From the NCBI RefSeq assembly GCF_001949145.1, contig NW_019091401.1:1775479-1815204 (forward strand): 39,726 nt of DNA. The letters run 5' to 3'. Source of the DNA: Acanthaster planci. Its lineage: Eukaryota > Echinodermata > Asteroidea > Valvatida > Acanthasteridae. This document shows, one piece after another, positions 22,540 through 32,450 of this stretch. A model generated the notes under the pieces. It worked only from the letters and a program-made list of their open reading frames with translations. It searched no databases and was not told where the DNA came from. Numbering within the stretch: the stretch's first letter is position 1; the number at the start of each line of letters is the position of its first letter. Position numbers and translations under genes: made by a program.

Positions 22540-22625
22540 CATGGGGATTAAATAAATCCAACGATGGGCCTGTCCTCCCGCGGTAGAAGTCCTGGCTTAG
22601 GCAATCGCCGAGGGAAAGACTAGAG
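22540..22625 (+). repeat. DIRS copy 3: 3' terminal segment
   Basis: This GC-rich stretch lies after the recombinase and includes cggtagaagtcctggcttagg and caatcgccgagggaaagact. Its reverse complement weakly resembles 11690-11755 of copy 2 (cttctag ... cttaagccaggga). That would fit inverted ends as in DIRS1, but the similarity is low. Confidence 0.4.
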
Positions 22626-23087
22626 CTCATTAGAATTTCCATTGTGTGCGTCCTTTGTGATGTTAAATACTCGTTCGCCTGCGTGCATGCATGGCCACAA
22701 TGGCAGAGGTATGCGAAAATTTTGGCAAGTTTTGATTGAAACAAATATACATTGTGTGCTAACACAAATTTGTGATGCCTGGGCAAGTTTTTGTATTGAA
22801 TATCGTTCAACCCTGGGGAATGGAATACTGCAGGAAATCTGACTCCACTGCATCGGCATGAGGTATAAACTGGTCCACAGTGGTGCGGTAATTTTTGCAG
22901 CTTACGTTAATTCTTACGCTGAAACATAACGGCAAAGAAGAGGCAGCGCTATGGGATCTTTGTTTATACTCTACTCATTACTACTGGAATGGAAACCAGC
23001 CCAGATGGACATAATAGACTTGTAAAGGTACCGTAAGTACAGTTCACACCTCGCAAATCGTGTGGTGTGTCTGTTCGTTTCTGTCAG

Positions 23088-23127
<40 letters not shown>

Positions 23128-23499
23128 GTGTGTGTAATTATTTATCTTGTGTATTATCAGTAGTCAGTTGGTGAGTGTTGAAAAAAAGAAAAACTGCCAT
23201 ATGGCTCACCTAGGGAGGATACCCATCTAATTCCCAAACTTGGTAATTTCAAGGACATAAAAATTTAGGTTTAACAACGACCCTTGCTTGCGCGCTGCTG
23301 TAACTACATGTAATTGTAGATATTTGCACGGTGAAATCAGGCAATCAGTTGTGATATGAGCAAAACAAAGTGTTATATTGTATTTACAGTATTGAAACAA
23401 AGACTTCTCCCAAGAAATGTGTGTAAATTACACAAATCAAATAAGCCAAAAAATCTTTACTGTTAAATGTTCTTAAAACTTAAGGCCAGAGAATCAGTA
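22626..23499. other. intron sequence, no gene recognised
   Basis: AT-rich sequence that includes the TG microsatellite. Open frames at 22364-22859 on either strand show no motif. Confidence 0.5.
23091..23124. repeat. (TG)17 microsatellite
   Basis: Uninterrupted TG dinucleotides followed by caggtgtgtgt. Confidence 0.97.
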
Positions 23500-23837
23500 C
23501 GTTATTCCATACACTTAAGCTGGCAGCAACCTTCCTGCACATGATCAACCACATCAAGTTGGAGGAAGAGGTGGCAAAGGGGCATCCCCTCCTTGTACTA
23601 CTTGCAGACAGTAGCCCAGACTTCAACGTTTACCATGCGGTAAACTTCTCTTACTATGGCTGCCTCTTCAAGCAGTGCAAGCTAGATGCCCTCATTGCCA
23701 CCTGCTACTGCCCAGGCGACTCATCACTGAATCCTGTGGAGCGGCTGTGGGCTCCCTGCACCAAGGCACTAACATTTCCATCCTTCCCTGCATCAATGGT
23801 AATGGCAACTGACAAAAACGTGACTGCCTTGAATTAG
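23500..23837 (+). pseudogene. DDE-like transposase fragment (family uncertain)
   Basis: The open frame (ATG at 23541) encodes 98 residues with HPLLVLLADSSPDFNVYHAV, then FKQCKLDALIATCYCPGDSS and LNPVERLWAPCTKAL. An Asp in a hydrophobic strand, followed about 40 residues later by S-x-NPxERxW, resembles the second Asp and the Glu of DDE transposases, as in DxxxxH...NPIExxW of Tc1/IS630 types. Similar LLxxxDGGPDHN...NPxER proteins are scattered through invertebrate genomes. The N-terminal part with the first Asp is not visible, so this is a fragment. It could instead be an exon of a domesticated or unrelated protein. Confidence 0.5.
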
Positions 23838-24819
23838 TGCTGCCTCATTCCTGCACCTGGAGTAAGAGCTTGAACGCAAGACTTTGGCCACTGCTTCAAG
23901 ATAGTAGGAACCAGCGAAACCAAAGTCTATAAAGCCAAAACTACTCTTTTATCGCGAGACTGTTGTTTAGAGCTAAGTCGTGACTCCATTAGAAATAAAC
24001 GGAGACATGCAGACAATGGACCTAGCTCTGCAAGGCAATTTCAGACACGGCCCTGAACGTCGATCACAACTGGCATCAGAGGCAGCATGTAGGGAGAATT
24101 GGAGTGTGAATGTCTCATTATTTGCAAATGTTGTCTTATGGTACCTTGTTTTCATTTTCCATAGTCTACAATTTATAATGATAACATTTATACAAAGTCT
24201 ATTCCAATGTGTTTGAGGAGTAGTACACAAATTGCGTGAATTTTTTTATCAGTCTATAAAGATTCTTTCTACATTAATTTGGAAGCATGGGGTTATACAT
24301 GTAGTTCCTTTCCAGCCGCTTGAAGAAGGTTCTTTAGTTATGCTTAGAGATCATATGCACGTATGGTGTATAACGAATAATCGCTGCTTTGAAAAATGAA
24401 TGCTGCAACGGCTAAGAATACACACGCCTGGGCCTCCAATCGCAGCGTGCAAGGTCCGCCCTCACCGAAATGGCCACAAATGGACATGCCTCTTTGGCAG
24501 CTTGCTTTCGCGATCGCAAGCCTACATTAAAAAGGACCGGTGTTGAAGGGGCATTCTTTCAAACTATGTTCAGACACCAAAAAGTGTGTTTGTTATTTTT
24601 AGCAAACGTTAATCACAAAATCAAATTAGTTATGGCAAGTCGCAAATCATGTTCTTTCAAGTCCAGCCCAAAGTTCATTTGCCAAGAGGTAATTTAATTC
24701 CTGCAAAAACTCATCCCTTCATTGAGCGTGCTTAAGAGGAAGCACCATAGTTAAGTGCATTAGACTCGTTCTAATACATCTTTCTTTCTCTCCATCTTTG
24801 GAAAGCCCTGGAGTGCTGT
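23838..24819. other. intron sequence, no gene recognised
   Basis: Non-coding sequence. A slightly GC-richer patch at 24430-24540 gives a short open frame without recognisable motif. Confidence 0.5.
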
Positions 24820-25010
24820 CAAGTATGTCTTTTCAAAAAGTGAGGCATATTTTGTCAAAGTTCATGTTAATGAAGTATATTTTTTCCAATTTTGTTTTTA
24901 TGAAGGATACTTTTTCAATTTTGTTTTTGCAAGATCTACTTCTCCCAAGTTTGTTTGTTTGTTCAAGATATATATTCTCCAGTTTGTTTCTGCAAGATTT
25001 ATAAATAGAA
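24820..25010. repeat. degenerate short tandem array (about 36-40 bp units)
   Basis: About five units based on ttttgtttttgcaagatatacttctccaa recur, for example tccaattttgtttttatgaaggatac, tcaattttgtttttgcaagatctac, ccaagtttgtttgtttgttcaagata and ccagtttgtttctgcaagattta. The units are diverged. Confidence 0.7.
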
Positions 25011-26538
25011 ATGTTGTTTATTTCTTTGAAAACAAAACAGTTTGCATGATGTATTCAAGTTCTTTTTCAAAGTTATACATATATTGACCCTGATCCTGAG
25101 TTGTGCAAATCACTGTAACCACTTTCAACTTACAAGCAATTAAACTTCAACATTTTTTAATTATATAAAATCAACCTTGAAATACCTCATCTTGCATTTT
25201 TGCAGCGTGAAATGGAGCAAATTCAGGTCTACCTGACCCTTGCTTCTGGTCCAATCCAGGATTGTTGCAACTTAAATTTGATAAAAGATATGAAATTCCT
25301 TTCAGTGATGTAAGTGTAACCCATACTTACAAAAACTGCCAAAACAGATCTTTCCTTCTTTTGATTTAAACACTTTTAATTCAACACTACTTCCTGAACC
25401 ACAAAATCAGTTTTGTTAAATGTGATTACCTACTGTAATGCTATGATTATGAACACAAAATTCAACAACAATAATTAAGGTGAATAAGGTGAGTAAAATG
25501 AATAAGATGCTCATCTTATGATGACACTCATCAATGATGACACTCAATTGGTAATAAAACTGTATTAAGTACATGAACCAGGATCCTGGATTTTTCTCAG
25601 TTCTTTCCGTGCTTGTCCTGAGTTCTAACACAAGGAACAGCCAGTTCCAAATGGATATTAGCACGCACATGTCACTGCTCAAGTTTCAGACTTTTCAGAC
25701 TGTGGCAGACAGAATAGACAGTGTAGACTGCCTCCGTGTACTGTGGGCCAAAGATAACTCCACCATTCATGTCTCTGCAAAAAGCCTGATTCTGAGGTAG
25801 AGTCCATACCACTTGCAAAATACTTTCAGCTCACTCAGTGAATGGCATTGATGACACACCCACCATAGCTACCTGGGTCTCATCTGAATTACAATCTGAA
25901 CCAACTGTGGTAACAACTGATGTTAGCGAAGTCATAACGAATACATGTGGGTAGCACCTGGTACCTTAGAGTCAAAGAAACCATGCAGATATAGACATGC
26001 TAACTTTGAAGTACTTTCAAGGATCTTGCTTCATTTCAAAAAGAAGTTCCATTATCAAAATGAGTTCCGGAATGCCTAATATTAAATGTACAACATAATA
26101 AAAGCTCTCAGAAATATCAATATATCATCAATGATTGACTTAAGTTCCAGGAAATATGTTTCCAAAAATGTAACAAGTGACAAAGTGCATTAATCAAACT
26201 GTATTCTTCATCTAATTAATATCAAATTATGAATCATATTGGTTTATATCTAACCCAAACTTTGATGTACATGTAAAAATACCCCATACATGTTTACACC
26301 AGTATGTAAATATATATATCCCTATGGGCAGGACATGATCTATTAATACAGGCATTTCCATTTACCTGTAGGTCCTACAGCTTCATTCACAGCCACAAAA
26401 ATAACCCCATTTAATCCAACAATAAAATCCACTTAAGTAATCTGCTAACCCCATGACATGTGTAAGGCTTACCTGAGAGCCAACATTGTCAAACTTTGCT
26501 GAAATAATTGTTTTGTCTGGCAAAGAGCAAAAGTAGCA
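25011..26538. other. intron sequence, no gene recognised
   Basis: AT-rich. Open frames on both strands (25416-25682 minus, 25573-25800 plus) overlap and show no family motif. Confidence 0.5.
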
Positions 26539-26542
26539 TTAA

Positions 26543-26875
26543 CCACTTCCTGTCAGGGACTCCGGGATTGGAGACGCATGGTTTATNNNNNNNNNNNNNN
26601 NNNNNNNNNNNNNNNNNNNNNNNNNNNNNNNNNNNNNNNNNNNNNNNNNNNNNNNNNNNNNNNNNNNNNNNNNNNNNNNNNNNNNNNNNNNNNNNNNNNN
26701 NNNNNNNNNNNNNNNNNNNNNNNNNNNNNNNNNNNNNNNNNNNNNNNNNNNNNNNNCGGCTATAAATGACAGTTAAATGAAATGATGAATTTTTTAAGGA
26801 TTTTGAAAATGGAAAAAATGATAGTCATGCCGGCCCAGCATCATCAACATTGAAAAATTCCCCGGCACCAAGTGG
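26543..26875. mobile_element. piggyBac-like MITE with both ends and TTAA targets
   Basis: TTAA at 26539-26542 is followed by CCACTTCCTGTCAGGGACTC. The right end reads CCCCGGCACCAAGTGG, followed by TTAA at 26876-26879. Reverse-complementing the right end gives CCACTTGGTGCCGGGG, so the two ends form a short inverted repeat CCACTTnnnGnCnGGG. The 170-nt N run occupies the middle. TTAA duplication and CC-starting ends are piggyBac-superfamily traits. The element has no coding capacity in what is visible, so it is non-autonomous. Confidence 0.72.
26587..26756. other. assembly gap (170 N)
   Basis: Run of unknown bases inside the MITE. The element may be collapsed or mis-sized here. Confidence 0.99.
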
Positions 26876-26879
26876 TTAA

Positions 26880-27468
26880 TTATCTCCCTACCATAGGTCT
26901 AGTCAAAGGTTTTTTCCTCCCCTCACATGCGAGTTTCAAGAACACTAATCTTTTCATGTTGATCCTGCAAGTAGTCATCCCCAGAGCCCTCAGCAGGTCG
27001 TCAAGAGAGGGCATAAGCATCTTGGTTGGTTCGTCCTGGCTTGTAGTGAGTAAACCTTTTGGCTCAATCAGCTGACGATGAGAATTCCATTTGGCAGCTC
27101 CTGTCGTGCGGGATCAAGATCGTTCGTCCTCTTCTGCACCCTTCCACCGGATGCTGGCTGGAAGCCAAAGATCTTTGCGTAGCCCCTTCGAGAATCCGCT
27201 CTCCTTTCTGCCTCATTGACCTTCCTCTTCGCCGTCTTCGCCTAAATAAATAAATAAATAATTTGTTTTGTTTAAGTTATTGTACGTTTGTTCAATCAAT
27301 GGAATGAAATAAAGTTTCCATTTGAAAAGTCTAAAGTCATTCTCTCCTTTCTTTCTTTGGTCAAACGCTCACAAAAAAGCAGTATCTTCCAAATTCATTC
27401 ACAGATTTCGGCCAGATTTGGACATAATCTAGCTTGGCCAGAGTTTCATGTGTAGTGTAGTGGCATGT
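26880..27468. other. intron sequence, no gene recognised
   Basis: This includes a GC-richer stretch at 27060-27240 that ends in a (TAAA)n microsatellite (27243-27261). The stretch has open frames but no domain that I recognise. Confidence 0.45.
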
Positions 27469-28120
27469 TTAGCCAGTAGTCACTAGTGATCATTTTCTTC
27501 AAGGTTACAAAAAGCTTCTTCTTCCACAACCTCGGTCCAATTATTGTCAAACCTGGTCTGTGGCATCTCTGGACCAAGCCTCATAAAAGCTGTTCACAAA
27601 GTTAGCCAGTGGTCACGTAGTGGTCGGCAGTGGTCATTTTCTTCGAAATAACAAAATGTTCCTCCCACAGTCTTGGTCGAACTACTGTCAAACTTGATTA
27701 TTTACAGCTTTAGAACAAGCCTCAGATTGGATGTTTACAGAATTGGACCATTGGTCACCTAATTGTCATCAGGGATCATTTTCTTTCATTGCATGGCGGA
27801 ATACTTACCAGTTTTGCTATATCTATCAATATCTGCCACCTTCCTTTGCTGATTTCAGCCACATCTGGACATAATTTTCCTTCCATAACCTTCCTGTCCT
27901 AATTGACCAGTGTACAGAGTCAAGGGTCACCCAGTGGGTGGTTAACAGAATTCGCCCAATGGTCACCTAATGGTCAGTGGGGGTCGTTTTTTCAAAACAT
28001 TCTTCTATTGTTTCTCCAAAAGTAAAACTTGATCGATTTCATCTCTACAGCAAGCCTTATGTACGGTTTACACAGAATTCAGCCAGTGGTCACATGGTGG
28101 TCCATGGAGGTCACTCAGTT
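27469..28120. repeat. diverged tandem array with gccagtggtcac core
   Basis: Five units are marked by ttagccagtagtcac (27469), ttagccagtggtcacgtagtggtc (27601), ggaccattggtcacctaattgtc (27742), gcccaatggtcacctaatggtc (27953) and agccagtggtcacatggtggtc (28082). Each is preceded by an acaagcctca...ttcacagaa-like string in most units and followed by cattttcttc. Spacing is about 130-140 bp, with one longer interval of about 211 bp. Confidence 0.8.
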
Positions 28121-28728
28121 TAGATCAAACATATTAATGTAGGCCTACTAAATTATTCAGCTGAGCGTCATCATGTACATGTATGTAGTGGCCTCACACA
28201 GCAACATATATTATGCTAACTGCCCACTGGCCAACGTGTGTTGCACATAGTACATGTATGTACTACTTTAAATAGGCAGATTTGGTGACGCTATTACTTT
28301 GGTATTCCCAACAGTCATGTGTGCAGTGATGGAAAAATTGAATCTGGTCCATACCTCTAATATGTAGAGAATTCTGTGAAAAGCTTGTTCCCCGAACCAT
28401 ACTATACACAATTTGCATCAGCAGGAGTAATGACATGTATGGTCGGACTTGCCAGGAGTCACCTTGTATGCACCTTCAACATTTCCAAAAGCTGTTCACG
28501 GCTGATATATCTGTGCTTCCTGAAGCACAATAGCAGTAACAATTTTGAATCCTCTACGTTTAAGTTTTATAACATTGCAACTCCACATTGACAATTATTG
28601 AGACCTAATGCTGGCATTTTCATATTTTCCCAAAAAAATTGTGCAGGTTAAGTACACCGCACACTTGAACTTTTGTTGGACTTTGTGAATTATGAAGCAC
28701 AGAGTTAGTTTATTTTCATTTGACTCAG
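28121..28728. other. intron sequence, no gene recognised
   Basis: Non-coding up to the acceptor of the last SDR42E-like exon. It contains acatgtatgt repeats near 28172 and 28252. Confidence 0.5.
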
Positions 28729-28956
28729 GTTTACCAGCTGGCCCTACACCACACTGTTAGCTACCAGAAGGCACAGCAACAGCTAGGCTACCAGCCAGTC
28801 CCACGTGGCTTGGAGGACTCTGTGGCCCATCTGCGACAACTAGGCTATGGCAGAGCCCTGCAAGAGACCAGCCAGACAAGTTGGACCTCATCACTGCTGT
28901 TCAAGGTTGTTCTGTCTATTTCTATCATAGTTGTCTTTATCGCAGTGTTGCTGTAA
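28729..28956 (+). CDS. SDR42E1: SDR42E-like dehydrogenase, last coding exon D with stop
   Basis: Acceptor gactcag is followed by 75 codons and TAA (28954-28956), entering at phase 0 directly after exon C, so that TRTE joins VYQLA to give the family's TRTEVY. It encodes VYQLALHHTVSYQKAQQQLG and YQPVPRGLEDSVAHL. The (H)xxSxxKAxxxLGYxP motif is the conserved C-terminal signature of 3-beta-HSD/SDR42E proteins. It closes with a hydrophobic tail (LLFKVVLSISIIVVFIAVLL), a likely C-terminal membrane anchor to the endoplasmic reticulum. A membrane tail at the very C-terminus fits SDR42E better than classical HSD3B. No disabling change is visible in any of the four exons. Confidence 0.92.
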   Translation, partial: VYQLALHHTVSYQKAQQQLGYQPVPRGLEDSVAHLRQLGYGRALQETSQTSWTSSLLFKVVLSISIIVVFIAVLL

Positions 28957-29278
28957 GGTCAAAAGAGAATCTGTAAAGGAGATAATTTTACTAAAAGATG
29001 CTGATTTTTGGTCAGCATTGGATCACTGCATGGCCCATTGACACTGCCTTTTACTGCCAAAGATATGCTTTTTCCACTACACAGAGGGACCAAGCCAGCT
29101 GACATTGTCGAGGCTAAAATATCAGCAAAGCATTTATTCTTTTTCCTGTCATGCCTGAGTCCACTTTTTAATGCCAACAGAGAAGGTACAAATAATACAA
29201 AGGGGTTGCAACAGATGTTTTTGGATGGCTAATGCACTGCAAAAGTATCTGTATGATGAATTTTGTAAAAGCCACATA
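28957..29278 (+). other. probable 3' UTR or flank
   Basis: Sequence after the stop of the SDR42E-like gene. I see no AATAAA close by. The nearest one I noticed is at about 30514, beyond the next transposon, so the transcript end is not determined. Confidence 0.35.
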
Positions 29279-30180
29279 CAGTGAACTCCGGCTAAGGCAG
29301 CACTCTCAGGACTCAAGAAATTATGACAACTTACGTGAATGCCGACTTTTACTGTAAGTCGTCATGTTGCCGACTTACATGTACACATGTATTGCCCATG
29401 TACATTATGATTCCTTGCACTAATTCAACGGCTTTGATTTACCTTGGTTAATTTCTACCTCCATGGTCGATCCCAGCAAATTCGTTCTCAATTAGTATCC
29501 TCACGGGCTGCAAATTCGATAATTGATCATGTGCTCCTAAGGATGAAGCAAGGACGGCAAGCCACTTGCGTATTCACATCACAACTTGACAGTGCAGTAC
29601 GTATTTACATGATACAGTTACGGTACAGAAAACATACACTCATCCACACACACGCATTAGTTAAGTTTGTTCAATATAGTCTGGATACCAGACCCAATGA
29701 TTCTGACTACCCGACAAATCATTATCAAGGTCGTCAGGGAATCTTTTGGCAGGGAACCAGACTACGTTCAATAAGACAGCCCCAAAATGGACAGAATGCA
29801 TGCATATAGCACTAGAGGGGTTACGGGTATTGATGTACTCATGCTGGCCAATTATCAACCACGACCTGTGCTGCTGATAAACAGACATCAGTCAAGCAGT
29901 GTGGGACTTGTAACTTGACACTTGTTGGCAACTGCAGCGAAGGAAACTGATACCGAAGCACTTTTTTTTTAAATGGCGACTTACACAAAGGAATTTTTGT
30001 GGTTTTGTGGAAAAGAGACAGAGAAAAACATGCTGACTTATACGAAATGACAACTCAAAATGCCAAATTAGAAATGAAATTTTCAATGGAAATACATTAC
30101 AGACAATCAGGACTTTTGTCCAAAGGCCGACTTAGACGATATGAACAGTTACGTGATGCTGACTTAGTCAGAGTTTGCTG
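29279..30180. mobile_element. pogo/Tigger-like non-autonomous element with TA targets
   Basis: The left end is TA (29277-29278) then CAGTGAACTCCGGCTAAGGC. The right end, read on the other strand, is CAGCAAACTCTGACTAAGTC, followed by TA at 30181-30182. The two agree at about 16 of 20 positions. CAGT(R)AACTC...CTAAG-type ends with TA duplication are typical of pogo/Tigger-like elements in the Tc1/mariner superfamily. Internal gccgactta(n)acgaa strings repeat near both ends (29340, 29372, 29965, 30033, 30126). No transposase is visible in about 900 bp. Confidence 0.75.
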
Positions 30181-30182
30181 TA

Positions 30183-30584
30183 CTTGTTGATGCATTCATG
30201 TGCTTGGCATCAAATCATTGGACATTTCTGTGACTATACAAATCTACTGTATCTGGTAGCTATCTCATTATTCATATTCATAGCATGGGACACATGACCC
30301 TGGTAAGCTAATACATGCGTACACAAAATCTTCACCAAAGCAAAGATTACTTATGTAGCAGCTGGACTGATGTTGGTCTCAAGAGGGCAAGAATGTGCAC
30401 AGATTGGATACTGGTCCTGTTCCTTTTTCGGAGTTGTCTTGCTTTGGCGTATGGAAAGCATGTTGACTCAGTAACCAGGCAGTCAGTCAATTCAGGATGA
30501 GAAGAGCAACAAATAAATTTGTAGTAGTTTCAAAACAGTGCTGGATTACCTTCAAAAAATGCAAGTCTAAAAATGATGGCAATT
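30183..30584. other. no gene recognised
   Basis: Intergenic-looking sequence between two DNA transposons. Confidence 0.45.
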
Positions 30585-30719
30585 CCCAGCAGCAGGTCCT
30601 TTGTTCAGAGTACAGTCTTTTGTTACAGAGACCAGCTATTTTGTCCGAAACCGGGCACCACAGCTCCGTGTATAAACACACAGTGCCCGAAACCAGGGTC
30701 CCTGGCGAGAAGTGGTTAA
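30585..30719 (+). mobile_element. piggyBac-like MITE, right end, copy 3
   Basis: This is a 131-bp block homologous to 4165-4297, ending aagtgg and then TTAA (30716-30719). Conserved runs are cccagcagc, gagtacagtcttttgttaca, ttgtcc and gtataaa. No left end is visible upstream. Confidence 0.65.
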
Positions 30720-31583
30720 GCCCCCACCCCATATATGCTGCTTTGCAGTGTCATTTTGCAACATATGATCAATCAGTGCATCCTAGGCGCATATTTTACA
30801 CAGTATTTTTTTGGTATTTTCACTGATATGAGAGTACTAGAACAAAGAAAGATATTGTTAAATTTCCAAATTCTATTTTGGATCATGGCTGAGTTAGTAT
30901 GTACTGGAAATTATTCAAAGTATATATACCTCATATTCTTTTTGTGCACGTTTACAGGGATATGACTTGAGAACTGTTAATTTTGTGTGTCATCTGTCTT
31001 CCAGAATTGTGATTTGATTTAGTGGATTTCCCACTGCAGAGGTGTCTGGGGAAGATGTAAGCAGTATTACATGTACACTGTCATTTTATTTGTAAGCAAT
31101 TCGCTTTTGAATCAAGACCTGTTGTCTTTATGCTGTAGCAAAGTATGGAATTTTGATCGGATGGTTCACATAGGGCCCACTGATACAGTTTTGGAAAGGG
31201 CTATATCACACAACATACCGTACTATTGAAAAGTTTTATGTTACTTTCAAACAGCAGCAGTCCCACAGTGATGCTTTTATGATGACATAGCTAATTGAAC
31301 CACCTGTTGGAAAAAACACACTTTCTGAGATCTTTGATGAATGGCTCTGGTGTGTACATGTAACTACAAGAGTTCAAACACCCTCTATCAAGTTATTTGT
31401 CTGTTCCTAGTGTTAAACAGTCATAATGTGTTCAATGATTTTAACTTGCCAAATTCCCTGTATTGCTGGCTGTGTGAATGGGCCCTTAGCCCTCCTTCAA
31501 AAGTGAGCTGGAGGTTTGTCAGGATTGAGGAAAGAAGATTCCAGTCTCTGTTTACTTGACATGGGGCCAGATTCCCAATTATG
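30720..31583. other. no gene recognised
   Basis: AT-rich non-coding sequence with chance open frames (30735-30965, 31341-31559). Confidence 0.45.
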
Positions 31584-32450
31584 CCATTTGTTCCAGCACA
31601 GTGATACATTGTTGAAGCTCAGAAAAAGTGTTATCTTTGAATTATGATAGCATTAATTACATCAATTAGAGCTCTAACTGTTCTGAATTTTCATATGTTG
31701 ACTGTTGTGTAGTGCAGAGGACAACTTTGAATATTCTGCACCTCAAAGTATGATGTTCTGGCACTGTAAATGGGGTTGTTCTTCATTTCTCAGATTTTGC
31801 AATTTGTCAAATGTGTGAAAAATCTGTATAAGCCAATTGCATCCAGTTGCACTTAATTTCCAAATACTTTGAACATTTTGTGGATTTCCACATTTTTCCA
31901 TTTGTTCCAGCACAGTGATGAATTGTTGAAGCTCAGGAAAAATCTCACCTTTTGAAAACTTATAGCATTAATTACATCAATTAGAGCTTTAATTGTTCCG
32001 AATTTTCATATGTCGACTGTTATGCGGTACGTATGACAACTTTGAAAATTCTGCATCTCAAAGTACGATGTACCGGCACTGTAAATGGGTTTGATGTTCT
32101 TTTATTTTTCATAATTCTGCAAGGTATCAGATGATTGAAGAGATTAACTAATTGCATCCACTTGCATGAAATTTCCAATCTTGATGATTTTTATACTGAA
32201 AACTTTGTACTGGTACCTTAAAGTGTAGTATAGGTTGTCATTATTTAGAAATGTTTTTGATAATTCAGAAAGATTCTTACCTTGAAAAAAAAATAGGCAT
32301 GTTCATTTTCAAGTTTTGATGGTTACATTTTCTGCCAATGATAACTTTGAAAACTGTACACCTCAAAGTATAATGTAGATGTTTTTGGTATAGATATCTT
32401 TGTTGTAGTGTAATGTAGATGTACATGGAGGATTCTGAAAGGGTTCTCAC
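31584..32450. repeat. tandem array with about 315-bp units
   Basis: Unit 1 starts at ccatttgttccagcacagtg (31584) and unit 2 at the same string (31898). Both carry agcattaattacatcaattagagct, aattttcatatgt(t/c)gactgtt and acaactttgaa(t/a)attctgca at matching offsets. A third, more diverged unit (about 32212 on) keeps aactttgaaaactgtacacctcaaagta near 32343, where the spacing is about 305. The array shows segmental tandem duplication with later divergence. Confidence 0.85.

Larger units (their letters stand above)
17300..22625 (+). mobile_element. DIRS-like retrotransposon copy 3 (nearly full domain set, decayed)
   Basis: This is the most complete of the three copies. In order it has an LTR-like 5' region, a leader with a 133-bp repeat, gag, RT with an intact YLDDW, RNase H, a linker, and a tyrosine recombinase with recognisable Arg, His-x-x-Arg and Tyr regions. 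It ends in a GC-rich segment (cctcccgcggtagaagtcctggcttaggcaatcgcc at 22570-22606) of the type that follows the recombinase in DIRS elements. Stops and frameshifts are scattered through gag and pol, so it is not autonomous as it stands. The boundaries are estimates, because I could not delimit matching terminal repeats with certainty. Confidence 0.85.
9786..28728 (+). other. last intron of SDR42E-like gene (about 18.9 kb)
   Basis: The intron runs from donor gtaagg (9786) to acceptor ttgactcag (28728). It holds two DIRS-like elements, a DDE-like fragment, a piggyBac-like MITE with an assembly gap, and several tandem arrays. The DIRS elements lie in the sense orientation relative to the gene. 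The exons on both sides stay in frame, so the gene probably tolerates the load by splicing the intron out. Confidence 0.85.

Noticed and set aside
26508-26769. Open frames spanning the N run
   Set aside because: Most codons are unknown bases, so the frames are artefacts of the gap.
27059-27253. Open frame of 64 codons in a GC-richer patch
   Set aside because: Both strands are partly open, no family motif is present, and it ends in a microsatellite.
27469-28120. CRISPR-like array
   Set aside because: Units are long, diverged and irregularly spaced, with no short identical repeats separated by unique spacers.
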